A DNA stretch of 64,000 nt from Methylocaldum sp002005105 (GTDB lineage Bacteria > Pseudomonadota > Gammaproteobacteria > Methylococcales > Methylococcaceae), in assembly GCF_051027545.1 (NCBI RefSeq), contig NZ_CP194902.1, positions 4,030,001-4,094,000 on the forward strand. The letters are read 5' to 3'. This document shows positions 1 through 8,793 of this stretch, piece after piece. The notes beneath the pieces are model-generated. The model was not told the DNA's origin and made no database searches. It worked only from the letters and a program-made list of their open reading frames with translations. Numbering within the stretch: position 1 is the first letter of the stretch; every line of letters starts with the position of its first letter. The position numbers were made by a program, and so were the translations under genes.

Positions 1-23
1 CCAAATAAGGCGATATCATCCGC

Positions 24-128
24 TTAACTCCATTCGGCATTCGAGCGAACATTCATCGTAGGATGGGTAGAGCGAAGCGAAACCCATCCTACAAAATGAA
101 TTCCTGACTGAAAGCAATTTGGAATAAG
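24..128 (+). repeat. Dispersed intergenic repeat, family A, copy 1
   Basis: The outer ends are conserved with three other places in the window (21771-21864 inverted, 22136-22345, 34852-34999). The left end reads CCATTCGGCAT..GA..GAACAT and the right end reads AATTCC.GA.TGAA.GC.ATTTGGA. Between them lies a variable inverted repeat (AGGATGGGT / ACCCATCCT around an AGCGAAGCGAA core). It looks like a small non-coding mobile or REP-like unit. No coding potential is seen in the first 300 bases. Confidence 0.75.
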
Positions 129-140
129 TCCTACCCCGTC

Positions 141-212
141 ATTCCAATCGCAAACAGCCCATTCCGCTGGCGCCCAAGCTCCCGTTTGGGCGCCCTACCC
201 GAGAAGCTCTAG
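141..212 (+). repeat. Composite dispersed repeat, family C, copy 1
   Basis: About 72 bp running from a TTCCAATCGCAAAC block through a GGCGCCCAAGCTCC half-palindrome to GAGAAGCTCTAG. The same ordered blocks occur in reverse orientation at 43875-43953. The TTCCAATCGCAAAC block alone is also the repeated word of the palindrome cluster at 14.6-15.0 kb. Confidence 0.7.
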
Positions 213-249
213 CTTCCAGAAACCGCACGCGAATCGAGAAGCGGGAGAC

Positions 250-842
250 TCAACAACCACCGGCTGAAAGCCGGTGGGTTAGGGTTAAGGACTGAAAGTC
301 CGGATACGCGTCGGCTGAACGACGCGTTTAGTCCGGCTCCATCCGAAAATTGTCATTGGGATTCGGCTCAAAATGATGCTCCCGGTACTGCTTGATCATC
401 TCTTCGGTCATTTGACCTACCGTCGCACAGAAGTAGCCTCGTGCCCAAAAGTGCCTCCCCCAATAACGCTTCTTGAGATGCGAAAACTCTTCAAACAGCT
501 TGCTCGACGTTCGCCCCTTGATCCGCCTCCTGATCTCGCTCGGCGCCAACTCCGGCGGCGCGCTCACCAGAATATGCACCTGGTCCTTGCTGACCACCCC
601 TTTCAAAATTCTGATCTCGAATGCTTCGCAGGTTTGTCTCACCAAATCACGGACCCGCTCAGCGACCCCTCCAACCAACACCTTGTAACGGTACTTCGTC
701 ACCCACACAAAGGGGTACTCGATGGTAAACACCGTATGGCTTCCGTATCGATACTCCATAACCGCCCCCTTGCATCTCTGGGCAGTCTATCCCAGCATCG
801 AGATGAAATCTGCCCGCCTGAAAGGCGGGGGCTTAAACCTTA
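250..842 (-). mobile_element. IS200/IS605-family insertion sequence (tnpA only)
   Basis: A single Y1 transposase gene is flanked by subterminal hairpins, as expected for this family. Downstream of tnpA there is an 8-bp stem at 257-264/270-277 with loop TGAAA, then smaller hairpins at 289-301 and 306-327. Upstream of tnpA there is a hairpin at 813-818/824-829, also with loop TGAAA. There are no terminal inverted repeats and no tnpB. The outer limits are estimated from the hairpins and are not exact. Confidence 0.75.
328..759 (-). CDS. tnpA: IS200/IS605-family Y1 transposase TnpA, HUH-variant
   Basis: At 143 aa this is the normal length for TnpA_REP/Y1 transposases, which cut and join single-stranded DNA at subterminal hairpins. 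The family core is intact: VWVTKYRYKV near residue 19, APSEIRRRIKGR near 72-83, KKRYWGRHFWARGYF near 96-110, and the presumed nucleophile Tyr125 in MIKQY. The metal-binding HUH motif, normally DHVH, reads D-Q60-V-H62 here (codon CAG), so the first His is lost. The reading frame has no other lesions. The substitution could weaken or abolish activity. No TnpB partner is present. Confidence 0.9.
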   Translation of the reverse strand: MEYRYGSHTVFTIEYPFVWVTKYRYKVLVGGVAERVRDLVRQTCEAFEIRILKGVVSKDQVHILVSAPPELAPSEIRRRIKGRTSSKLFEEFSHLKKRYWGRHFWARGYFCATVGQMTEEMIKQYREHHFEPNPNDNFRMEPD

Positions 843-948
843 TGCATAGAAAGTCAAAATGAGTTCCCAACCGTATCAACTGAAAATCCGGTGAGCGAAA
901 AACAGAGGCGCCCCTGCCCATAACCGCTGTGCATGCGCTCACGTGGAC

Positions 949-1719
949 TTATCCATCAATTGGCCTAGCAAAATGCCGCCCTAAAATCATGGCAACGAAC
1001 CTTGGCGTCGAAATGACGTTGCGTCGCCACATTCGCCTAGGCTCCAATGCGAACCGATACAACCACTCTAAACCGCAAGCCCTAATCCAAACGGGGGCTC
1101 GTGGATGTGTGCCAGCGAAAAAATTGAACACCGCACCGATTGATCCAATAATCTGCGCCGAAAGCCTGTGCCGATTGGCTTCCACCCACTTTTCCTGCTT
1201 TGGCGCCGTCATGCCAACCCAAACCACATCTGGCTTTGTCTCGTTAATCTGCCAGATCAACTGATCGTTGACTTCGTCAGGCCATGGATAAATCGGCGGC
1301 GACAAACAGCCGCAGAGCGTTAGAGATGGAAACTCACGTTTAAATCTTTCCGAAATTAGCGCCAAGACCTCTGGCGTAGATCCAAAGAAAAAAACCCGTC
1401 CTCGTCCACGTCGATTCAAACTCCGCAACACAGTGAAAAAAAAGTCGGTCCCCGTTATTCGAGGCCCTAATTTGATTCCGATAAATTTCGCCATCAGTGT
1501 TAAACCGACACCATCGGCAACTACTGGCCATGCCCGATTCAAGGCGTTCAGAAATTCTGGATCGGATTGGGCTACTACCAAAGAATGCGGATTTGCACAC
1601 GCAAACACGATGGGTTCCCGACACCGCTCAATTGCTGCCCATATCGCTGGTCCGAGTGAATTCAACGTATCAAGATCGATAGAAACCCCTAATATAGTGA
1701 CCGCATTGCGCTGTTTCAT
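949..1719 (-). CDS. WecG/TagA/CpsF-family glycosyltransferase
   Basis: 256 aa, the standard size for family GT26. Members transfer N-acetylmannosamine(uronate)-type sugars from UDP donors to lipid-linked acceptors on the cytoplasmic face of the membrane. Visible family motifs: ANPHSLV (42-48), ADGVGL (68-73), GPRITGTD (85-92), VFFFGS (109-114), GMTAPKQEKW (169-178) and the basic C-terminal GLEWLYRFALEPRRMWRR (216-233). The C-terminal block is thought to hold the enzyme at the membrane. It is the most distal gene of the minus-strand glycan cluster, 26 bp after the preceding glycosyltransferase. The exact sugar cannot be told from sequence. Confidence 0.88.
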   Translation of the reverse strand: MKQRNAVTILGVSIDLDTLNSLGPAIWAAIERCREPIVFACANPHSLVVAQSDPEFLNALNRAWPVVADGVGLTLMAKFIGIKLGPRITGTDFFFTVLRSLNRRGRGRVFFFGSTPEVLALISERFKREFPSLTLCGCLSPPIYPWPDEVNDQLIWQINETKPDVVWVGMTAPKQEKWVEANRHRLSAQIIGSIGAVFNFFAGTHPRAPVWIRACGLEWLYRFALEPRRMWRRNVISTPRFVAMILGRHFARPIDG

Positions 1720-1745
1720 GGCCCCCTCTTAATGCTGTTTAGTGT

Positions 1746-2951
1746 TTATCTATCTACCTGATCTTTACCAAGATGCGCGTCTTCAATTGCGTGTTGGTAA
1801 ATCTTATTTATTTCGGCGATATTGATTTCAGCTGTGTACTTTGCTTCAAAAATTGCCCGACATCGCTCCCGCATAAAGATTAGGAGCCTCGGGTTTTTAA
1901 GCAGCTGCTTAATCTGAAACACCATATCCTCGGAACTTCCCGGCTGAAACTTAAACCCTGTTTCCCCTTCTTTCACGAGTTCGTCGAGGCTTCCGATTCT
2001 GGAAACCAAAACCGGCGTCCCACACGAATAGGCTTCCAGCAGTGTCAGCGGAAAGCCTTCATAACATTCCGAAGGAATGACTTGCAGCGCTGCACGGCAA
2101 ACTAAATCGATTACTGTGCTCCGCCCCTGAAACCCGAGGAATTCGACATTGGAGCCGTCTTGCCTTACTTGATTTTCGAGCCTAGACCGCAGAGAGCCCT
2201 CTCCGACGATTTTGAGCGGCAGCTCCGGAATGCTCCGCCAAGCATCCAACAGAGTCTGAACTCCCTTCTCCTCGCTCAGCCGGCCAACATACAGGGCGTA
2301 ACCGCCATCGCCGCGGCCGCAGACAGGTGGGTCAGGTAAAAAGTTCGGCTTTACCTCGATCCGATTCTCCGGTAATCCCCCTGCAATCAGTCGCGGCACT
2401 GCAAAGCGAGTCAATGCAACATACCGGTTGACCAACTTGGCGTAAGTGCCCCGCCAACGGTTGGACACAACGGTCCAAACCTGCGCGCCGGTCGCAAGAA
2501 GCGAACCGCGATAACAACGGTGCCTTAGCGCCGGAAGCAGCAAACGACTTCCCAAGCAATCCTCACAAGGCTGATGATTCCTCATAAGAAGCGCATTCGG
2601 ACAAATGAAACGGTAATTGTGCAAAGTCTGCACCACAGGCACGCCTTGATCCCGGCATGCAGCATAGGCGCTGGGTGAAATCAGCGGGAACGTATTGTGA
2701 AAATGAGCGATTTCGGGCTTGGTTTTTTGAATTAAAGCAATGATTTCCCGGTAAATCTTTTCCGACCACGCACCGTCGACTGCAAGCCGTACCTTCTTGG
2801 CTAGCGAAGATTCGTCTATGTCATCATTAAATCGCTCAAAAGCGATAACTTCATGCTCACGTTCAAGAAGAGCACGCTCATTCGTATATACGCTGTCCTC
2901 GCCGCTAGGCGCGCTAGAACGATAGAAGTTATGGGCGAGCAAAACGCGCAT
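1746..2951 (-). CDS. Glycosyltransferase family 4
   Basis: 401 aa with a GT-B fold. The N-terminal acceptor half begins MRVLLAHNFYR. The donor half starts near residue 217 (YVGRLSEEKG). The nucleotide-sugar binding E-x7-E element is E298-x7-E306 in ECYEGFPLTLLEA, followed by SCGTPVLVS. A Cys-containing insert (CPN...CEDCLG, residues 118-133) is typical of one subgroup of these enzymes. The start is adjacent to the stop of the next glycosyltransferase (shared base 2951), so translation is probably coupled. It likely adds one sugar to the surface glycan repeat unit. Specificity is unknown. Confidence 0.88.
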   Translation of the reverse strand: MRVLLAHNFYRSSAPSGEDSVYTNERALLEREHEVIAFERFNDDIDESSLAKKVRLAVDGAWSEKIYREIIALIQKTKPEIAHFHNTFPLISPSAYAACRDQGVPVVQTLHNYRFICPNALLMRNHQPCEDCLGSRLLLPALRHRCYRGSLLATGAQVWTVVSNRWRGTYAKLVNRYVALTRFAVPRLIAGGLPENRIEVKPNFLPDPPVCGRGDGGYALYVGRLSEEKGVQTLLDAWRSIPELPLKIVGEGSLRSRLENQVRQDGSNVEFLGFQGRSTVIDLVCRAALQVIPSECYEGFPLTLLEAYSCGTPVLVSRIGSLDELVKEGETGFKFQPGSSEDMVFQIKQLLKNPRLLIFMRERCRAIFEAKYTAEINIAEINKIYQHAIEDAHLGKDQVDR

Positions 2952-4126
2952 CAGTTATCCAAGATACGCGAAGATTGATCGGTCGAAACTGTGCTTAAAA
3001 AATTCAGTAAACCTGCCGCTACTGCCTCTGTCGTGTAGGAGTGTAGGTATCTCCGGATCGCAGCGGCCCCCATATCAGCACAGCGATCTCTATCATCCAA
3101 AAGCTGAATCAATCGGACGGCTGCGGCTTTTGAGTCGTCCAACGCCCAAAAGAAACCCTCCACGCCATCAGTATAGAGTTCCGGTATACCGCCCACAGCA
3201 CCAGCGACTACCGGTAAGCCACACGCCATGGCCTCGATTAGCACGATTCCGAAACTTTCCACCAAGGCACTGTGGACATAGCACCGATGTTGAGGCAGCA
3301 GGTCTGCCGCATCTTTACGGTATCCCAAAAACCTGACTTGCGGGACGATGTCCAGAGTTACGGCAAGTTGCTGGAGCTTCCCGCGATCCGGTCCGTCCCC
3401 AATAAGCGTCAGTGAAAATTCTCTGCCTAACCTTTTTGCCTCCGCTAGGACTTCTAGCAGGAAAGCTTGGTTTTTTCGTGGCTCCAAAGTACCAATATTT
3501 ATCAAATCGTAAATTGCCAACTGTGCCGAAGACGACATGCGTCGCTCGCAAAAATTTGGACTCAACAATGACGCGACCTTTTGCAAATCCGGAATATCCC
3601 GCTCCAAAACCGATTTCATCCACTGGGAGATATAAACCAGACCATCCACTTTCGGTAGGATTTGCCTCTCAATGTTATAAATATCCTTATATATCCAATC
3701 ACCGGCCTTTATCTTGCCTTTTGATCTCCACTCCTCCGCCTGTGAGACATTGAAGTGTACGATCATAACAACCTTTTGCGAGGAATCGAGCCTCGCCTCC
3801 AAAGCCGCTTTCGCCGATAATGGACATTGGGCATAAATAACTGTGTCTTTTCGGCTGGCAAGAAATGAACGAAGCGCCAATCTCAGAAAAAAGTAATGCC
3901 AATATCTATACCACCAGACACTTAATGGCCCATAAAATGGATCAATGAATCGGCGTATCGAAAAGACAGGATAAACAAAGGTCTTTGCATAAGAAAATGG
4001 CGTAATAGTATTTACCAAAACACCCTGCTGGTTCAAATATGAACGGAAATTATTAAAGTGTGTTTGCACACCAGTTTCCCCAACTGGGTGCAGGAGGGTT
4101 GCGATTACAATTTCAGGAAAATTCAT
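2951..4126 (-). CDS. Glycosyltransferase family 4
   Basis: I choose the ATG at 4126 (protein begins MNFPEIVIATLLHPVGETG), which matches the usual GT4 N-terminus at 391 aa. An in-frame GTG at 4174 would add 16 residues unlike the family. The C-terminal half shows LINIGTLEPRKNQ, LTLIGDGP and the E-x7-E region ESFGIVLIEAMACGLPVVA. It is one of four GT4 genes in this cluster. Neither candidate start has a strong ribosome binding site. Sugar donor and linkage are unknown. Confidence 0.85.
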   Translation of the reverse strand: MNFPEIVIATLLHPVGETGVQTHFNNFRSYLNQQGVLVNTITPFSYAKTFVYPVFSIRRFIDPFYGPLSVWWYRYWHYFFLRLALRSFLASRKDTVIYAQCPLSAKAALEARLDSSQKVVMIVHFNVSQAEEWRSKGKIKAGDWIYKDIYNIERQILPKVDGLVYISQWMKSVLERDIPDLQKVASLLSPNFCERRMSSSAQLAIYDLINIGTLEPRKNQAFLLEVLAEAKRLGREFSLTLIGDGPDRGKLQQLAVTLDIVPQVRFLGYRKDAADLLPQHRCYVHSALVESFGIVLIEAMACGLPVVAGAVGGIPELYTDGVEGFFWALDDSKAAAVRLIQLLDDRDRCADMGAAAIRRYLHSYTTEAVAAGLLNFLSTVSTDQSSRILDN

Positions 4127-4221
4127 CGTACAATTTTTTATTCGTCGATTGCATGGCTGAGTTGTCCAAGCCACATCTACATAATAAAACCCAGCATCTC
4201 TCCATTATGTAATTTCTTATC

Positions 4222-4902
4222 TTACGGCCGGTGGGCAATAACGTAGGATGTTTCGGGTTCACGGCCGGCGCTCAGAAATTCCTTAGCATCCAGCTCTCCT
4301 CTTGATTTGGAGGCAACGCTGTCAAAACCAACCTGCCGAAGTAGTTCGGCGACAAGTTGGGTATCATACATAAAGCAATGACCGTGTCTGTAGATCAGAG
4401 AATTAACCGATACAATCGGAGATTGATAACCTTGACATAATCCACCTCCAAGGACTCTGCCGAGATCCGGGAAAGAAACGATGAGGACGCCACCCCGCGC
4501 GAGAAAAGCGAAAATATTCGTGAAAAACCCAAATACTTCATCCGGCAGCAAATGTTCGATGACGTGCTCACACACGACCAGCTCAAACTGCCCTTCCAAA
4601 TTCGTCAATGGAGTCGTCCCGCTCCAGTAAAGATCAGGGCGTCGACGATGCTTTAAATATCGATGCGGAGCCCACAAATCGGAATTCACTGCATCATCCA
4701 GGAACCGAACGCCACAACCGACATTCAGTATCCGTTTATCGAAAGAAACAGCTTGACGAAACAAACCTTCTATGAACTTAGTTGCTCGGAAACAAAATCC
4801 CCAATAGTATTTGGAAAACAAGTTTTTCCATTGATGCTCATGGCGTAATTGTCTCGCAAGTTCGACAGTTTCCTGAATCAGAGTTTCACTATAAGTATCC
4901 AT
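4222..4902 (-). CDS. Class I SAM-dependent methyltransferase
   Basis: 226 aa. The SAM-binding glycine loop is ILNVGCG (about residues 58-64), and the acidic plus EHVIEHL segment follows near residue 110. Then comes GGVLIVSFPDLGRVLGGG, the usual layout of Methyltransf_11/23-type enzymes. Position inside a glycan cluster suggests methylation of a sugar or of the growing chain end. This is inference, since these small methyltransferases cannot be assigned a substrate from sequence. About 120 bp of AT-rich sequence separates it from the upstream glycosyltransferase. Confidence 0.78.
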   Translation of the reverse strand: MDTYSETLIQETVELARQLRHEHQWKNLFSKYYWGFCFRATKFIEGLFRQAVSFDKRILNVGCGVRFLDDAVNSDLWAPHRYLKHRRRPDLYWSGTTPLTNLEGQFELVVCEHVIEHLLPDEVFGFFTNIFAFLARGGVLIVSFPDLGRVLGGGLCQGYQSPIVSVNSLIYRHGHCFMYDTQLVAELLRQVGFDSVASKSRGELDAKEFLSAGREPETSYVIAHRP

Positions 4903-5024
4903 ATAGTTACTGAATTATCGGAATGTTAAACAATAATCCAAACGCACTTACGCGCTATGCATGGGATTGTTTCTCTTTGTCTTTGATTATTTCTCGTCAA
5001 TCTTAGATTGAATGCGCTCCGCAA

Positions 5025-6182
5025 CTATCTGGCGCGCCTGACAAAATTTGAAACCAGGCGCTGAAACGAATCTACCGCCACCCGGAAATCAAAACCGCTG
5101 ATATAGTCCTGCAGCCGCCGTCGCGAGATCTCGGGCGCATTCGTACACCACCTGAGCAACAAATGGCTGAACTCCTCCAAATTTAGCGGATCGAACACCT
5201 CGCCTGCCCCGGAGGATGAAATCAGCTCTTGGCTGGCGCCCGCATGACGACTCGCCAACACTGGTACTCCCGACGCGAGCGATTCATTGACAACTAAGCC
5301 CCACACGTCCACTAGAGAGGGAAAAACAAAGACGTCGGCAGCAGCGTAATACTTGGCGAGTTCCAAGCTATGGCAGGCGCCGACAAAATGTATGTTGCGA
5401 ATGTTCAAACTCCGTGACAGCGCCCTCAGGGAGGCATCTTCCGGCCCAGCCCCGACGATCACAAGCGTGTTCGAACGTTGAATCGGCTCCGGTAACGCGG
5501 CCCAAGCCCGCAGAAGCAAATCGAATCCCTTCCTCGGAAGTAGCCGGCCGACTGCTAGAAACGCCCGCCCCTGAATACCGAATTCCCGGCGTAATTCGGA
5601 CTTCTCGTATTTTTTTGTCTCTTCGACCCAGAATGCGTTATCCACCGCTTGAGCGCAGTAGTAGATTTGTTCTTCTTTAATACCCCAGCTCCCGAGGTAG
5701 TTCGCGGCGGGCCGTCCCCATGCCATATAAGCCGCAGCCCTGGGAATCAGATAGCTTCGCAGGCGTTTCTGAATCGAAGACGTACCGGCGGCGCATTCCG
5801 ATGTTTCCTCGGACCAAAGGACAAATGGGACGCGCAACCACTTCGCGGTCCAATAGGCGAACAGAGATCGCAAGCCGAACTCCGCCGATATGACGATGTC
5901 CGGGCGAAAAAACATCAAATCGCCAGGCAATGCGATTGGAAACGGAAGCGGTTCTACTTGCTGTACGCCATACGCGCCGTGTCGCGTCCGACGCTGTACA
6001 TTTAACGTCCGAGAGTAGTGAAGAGGCAGACGCTCTCGCGCCAGTTTGTCCGACCGGTCCAGCGGAAGCGATAGAAATATCTTCAATTGCCACGAGTCTA
6101 ACGCCGCAAGCCGTTCAAATATCGGCCGACGGTACCCCGGTACGATGTTGGTCAGAACCGCCACACGAATCTTGCGGTCCAT
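5025..6182 (-). CDS. Glycosyltransferase family 4
   Basis: 385 aa. The N-terminus (KIRVAVLTNIVPGYRRPIFERL) is typical of GT4 enzymes acting on surface polysaccharides. The donor domain carries FLAVGRLLPRKGFDLLLRAW, VIVGAGPE and FPSLVDVWGLVVNESLASGVPVLAS, where the second Glu of E-x7-E is in VNESLA. The first Glu position is Asp/Val in this subfamily. It starts 3 bp after the flippase gene ends, so the two are almost certainly one transcription and translation unit. Specificity unknown. Confidence 0.86.
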   Translation of the reverse strand: MDRKIRVAVLTNIVPGYRRPIFERLAALDSWQLKIFLSLPLDRSDKLARERLPLHYSRTLNVQRRTRHGAYGVQQVEPLPFPIALPGDLMFFRPDIVISAEFGLRSLFAYWTAKWLRVPFVLWSEETSECAAGTSSIQKRLRSYLIPRAAAYMAWGRPAANYLGSWGIKEEQIYYCAQAVDNAFWVEETKKYEKSELRREFGIQGRAFLAVGRLLPRKGFDLLLRAWAALPEPIQRSNTLVIVGAGPEDASLRALSRSLNIRNIHFVGACHSLELAKYYAAADVFVFPSLVDVWGLVVNESLASGVPVLASRHAGASQELISSSGAGEVFDPLNLEEFSHLLLRWCTNAPEISRRRLQDYISGFDFRVAVDSFQRLVSNFVRRAR

Positions 6183-6185
6183 AGC

Positions 6186-7673
6186 TCAGCGGCCCCTGTT
6201 TCTGATGAGCCCGGCAACTTGCCAGGCCAAACCCGGCAAATTGACCACTTGGCATTTGTGCACCCACCAAACGTGGAGCAATGCGTAAAAAGCGAAGAGC
6301 GGGATCAGCATTTCGCCGCTCCAGTATTCAAGACTTGAAAGAAAGCAAGCTGCCGTCAAAACGATCCCCAGGAATGCTCTGCGCGAAATGAGTGTCACCG
6401 TTCTGAAACGCCAACGGAAAATGACGGAATTCGCAAAGGAGAAAACGCAGAATCCCGCCAACAATCCGAGACCGATTGAACTCGATCCGGCATCAGAACT
6501 TAGAAGGAAATTCACGACGCTGACCGACACGACAGCCACTTGGATGATTGCGCTGTACAGAGACAAGCCCGAGGCTTCCAAACTTTTATAAAGCACCTCG
6601 GTCAGGTAATAGATTGCAAATGCGAGAAACATCGGCGGCAACAACTCGCCTACCAGTCCCGATTCGCTTCCCAGCCAGAATTGGGCAAAAAATGGACCGA
6701 ACGACACGATCAATAACGCAAGGGGGACAAGCAGAGAAAAAGCGTAGCCGAATAGAGGCCGAATGAACTGTTCGAGGTCTTTTTCCTTCTTCGCGAATAG
6801 AGCCGAGGCCGCAAACGTACCGGATAGCGGTGCCATCACGAGCGACACCAATTGGGTGCAAAGCTTGAACGCAATTTCGAATGAGGCCACCGTAGCCAGA
6901 TCGAAGGCGTGGGCGACCAGTATCTTGAAGACCGGCTCTCTGCAAGCGATGGCAAGGGTCGCGACTTGTATTCCCACGCCGTAGTTGAACATCGTGCGAC
7001 AACGGGAACGATCCACCAGAAAAGGACTAATGCGAATGTGAGGAAACTGCTGCTTCGTACGCCAAACATACATGAGGAATACCAGCAGATTCGGGACGAT
7101 ACCGGCGACACCCAATGAATAGATGTCCGGACGGATTTCGAGCGCCACCAAGGTGGACACGAAGTTAACGGCCAACCAAACGAGCATGACGATCTGAGAA
7201 AAAAAATGCTCCTGGTGCGCCTCGACTAGAGCCTGCCAAGGAATGGCGAGGAACCGAAGGCCGAATCCGATTGCCGTTATCACTAGTACAAAATGCGCCT
7301 CCCGCTGCAATGAAATAGGCACATTTAATAGCCTGGCCACCCAAAGAGAATCCAGTGCCACTATCGCCACCATAGCGGACAAAACCGCTATCAAATAAAA
7401 GAAGAACGCCACATTGAAAAATCGGTTGACTTCCTCTGGCCGCTTGATATGGCCCGCTACGTGATAAATGAGCGAGTTCTTGAAGCCGAAATCGGTTAGC
7501 GTGATCAGACTCACCACCAGCGTGCTGAATGACCAAATCCCGAACATCTCGCTGCCCAGCTTGTCCAGCACGAAGGGCGTCAGCACCAGGTAGAGCGGAA
7601 CCGCAAGCCCGACGCGGGCCAACCCCACCAGCGAACCGGATAGAAAGCTTCTCTTTACGGTCTGTACGTCCAC
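6186..7673 (-). CDS. Polysaccharide/oligosaccharide flippase (Wzx-like)
   Basis: A longer in-frame reading to 7829 would overlap the upstream glycosyltransferase by 155 bp. I take the GTG at 7673, two bases after that gene's TAG. This gives 495 aa beginning (V)DVQTVKRSFLSGSLVGLARVG. The protein is a chain of about 12-14 hydrophobic segments with few charged residues, typical of the MATE/PST export superfamily that flips undecaprenyl-linked oligosaccharides across the inner membrane. It is flanked on both sides by GT4 genes. It is the only flippase in the cluster, consistent with a Wzx/Wzy-dependent route. Confidence 0.85.
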   Translation of the reverse strand: MDVQTVKRSFLSGSLVGLARVGLAVPLYLVLTPFVLDKLGSEMFGIWSFSTLVVSLITLTDFGFKNSLIYHVAGHIKRPEEVNRFFNVAFFFYLIAVLSAMVAIVALDSLWVARLLNVPISLQREAHFVLVITAIGFGLRFLAIPWQALVEAHQEHFFSQIVMLVWLAVNFVSTLVALEIRPDIYSLGVAGIVPNLLVFLMYVWRTKQQFPHIRISPFLVDRSRCRTMFNYGVGIQVATLAIACREPVFKILVAHAFDLATVASFEIAFKLCTQLVSLVMAPLSGTFAASALFAKKEKDLEQFIRPLFGYAFSLLVPLALLIVSFGPFFAQFWLGSESGLVGELLPPMFLAFAIYYLTEVLYKSLEASGLSLYSAIIQVAVVSVSVVNFLLSSDAGSSSIGLGLLAGFCVFSFANSVIFRWRFRTVTLISRRAFLGIVLTAACFLSSLEYWSGEMLIPLFAFYALLHVWWVHKCQVVNLPGLAWQVAGLIRNRGR

Positions 7674-7674
7674 T

Positions 7675-8793
7675 CTAGACCTCGGGTTTGATATACGCAC
7701 AAGTTCGGGCGGCCAACGTGTCTTGCACGATCCGGCAATATTGCGCTGCATATCGCTCCGGCGCGAAACGGGCGCGCGCCGCTGTCTGCGCATTCGCTCC
7801 CAGCGATACACGCCGCTGCCGATCGTCAATCAAACCCCGGAGTAGTTCCCCCAAATCCATGCTATTCCTTGGCGCGTAAAGAACTCCATCCACGTCCCGC
7901 TGGACAAGCTCCGGATGCGCTCCGGCATCGGCCAGCACTACGGGCAAACCGGCTAACATGGCCTCTACGACGGCGATGCCGAAACCTTCGGCGACGGCAG
8001 GATTCACATAGATGTCCATTGCCGACAGATAATCGCCGATCCGGTCCGAATAACCGATGAAATGCACTGCATCCGCCAAACCTGAATCGGCCGCCAGATT
8101 TTCCAAAGCAGGACGCAGTGGACCGTCCCCGATCAATAGAAGTCGCAACCGCCGATTCGTCTCATAAATCTCGCCGAAAGCTCGAATTAGCGTTTGCTGA
8201 TCGCGCCAGGAGGTCATTCCCCCCGTATGCCCGATCAGGCAGTCGCGTTCCGAGAGGCCCAACTCCGCCCTAACGGCCTGCCGATCGCCAATCGGCCTAC
8301 GAGCCTCGATCGGGTTATGTACCACGTGAAGCTTCGCGGCAGAGATGTTATAGGTCCGGAGAACGCTATCCGCGGTGTATTGTGAGTTGCAGATTACTGC
8401 GTCGACGAACGGATAGACCGCCCGAGCGAGTAGTCCACCGAGTCTGCCGCGCAAGTCGCAAGGCGAATGTTCGTTGTGGATTACCGGAAGTCCAAGCCAA
8501 CGTCCGGCAATTACTCCCGTTACCAGCGGCCGAGTGAAATGGGTACAAAGCACATCCGCTTCCGTATCGCCGGCTACCCGAACGATTTCTCGGCAAATAC
8601 GCCATGGGGAAAGCGTATTTGCATTGATGACCTTAGCACCCTCCTTCTCGAAACGATCATGAATAACAGATGGCTGATACGTAAGAAAGACGAGACGATG
8701 ATTGTTGTTCGGAAAATGGCGCGCCAGATACAGCAATTTTCGGGCCGTTCCTCCGAAATTGGTAAGGCACTCAATTATGTGCAACATGCGCAA
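7675..8793 (-). CDS. Glycosyltransferase family 4
   Basis: 372 aa. The N-terminal MRMLHIIECLTNFGG matches GT4 enzymes of the exopolysaccharide type. The donor domain shows IGHTGGMTSWRDQQTLI, LLLIGDGPLR, and AVAEGFGIAVVEAMLAGLPVVLA with a clear E-x7-E. Its start lies 22 bp inside the 3' end of the ligase/polymerase gene. The 3' end abuts the flippase start, so these genes form one operon. Sugar specificity cannot be inferred. Confidence 0.87.
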   Translation of the reverse strand: MRMLHIIECLTNFGGTARKLLYLARHFPNNNHRLVFLTYQPSVIHDRFEKEGAKVINANTLSPWRICREIVRVAGDTEADVLCTHFTRPLVTGVIAGRWLGLPVIHNEHSPCDLRGRLGGLLARAVYPFVDAVICNSQYTADSVLRTYNISAAKLHVVHNPIEARRPIGDRQAVRAELGLSERDCLIGHTGGMTSWRDQQTLIRAFGEIYETNRRLRLLLIGDGPLRPALENLAADSGLADAVHFIGYSDRIGDYLSAMDIYVNPAVAEGFGIAVVEAMLAGLPVVLADAGAHPELVQRDVDGVLYAPRNSMDLGELLRGLIDDRQRRVSLGANAQTAARARFAPERYAAQYCRIVQDTLAARTCAYIKPEV

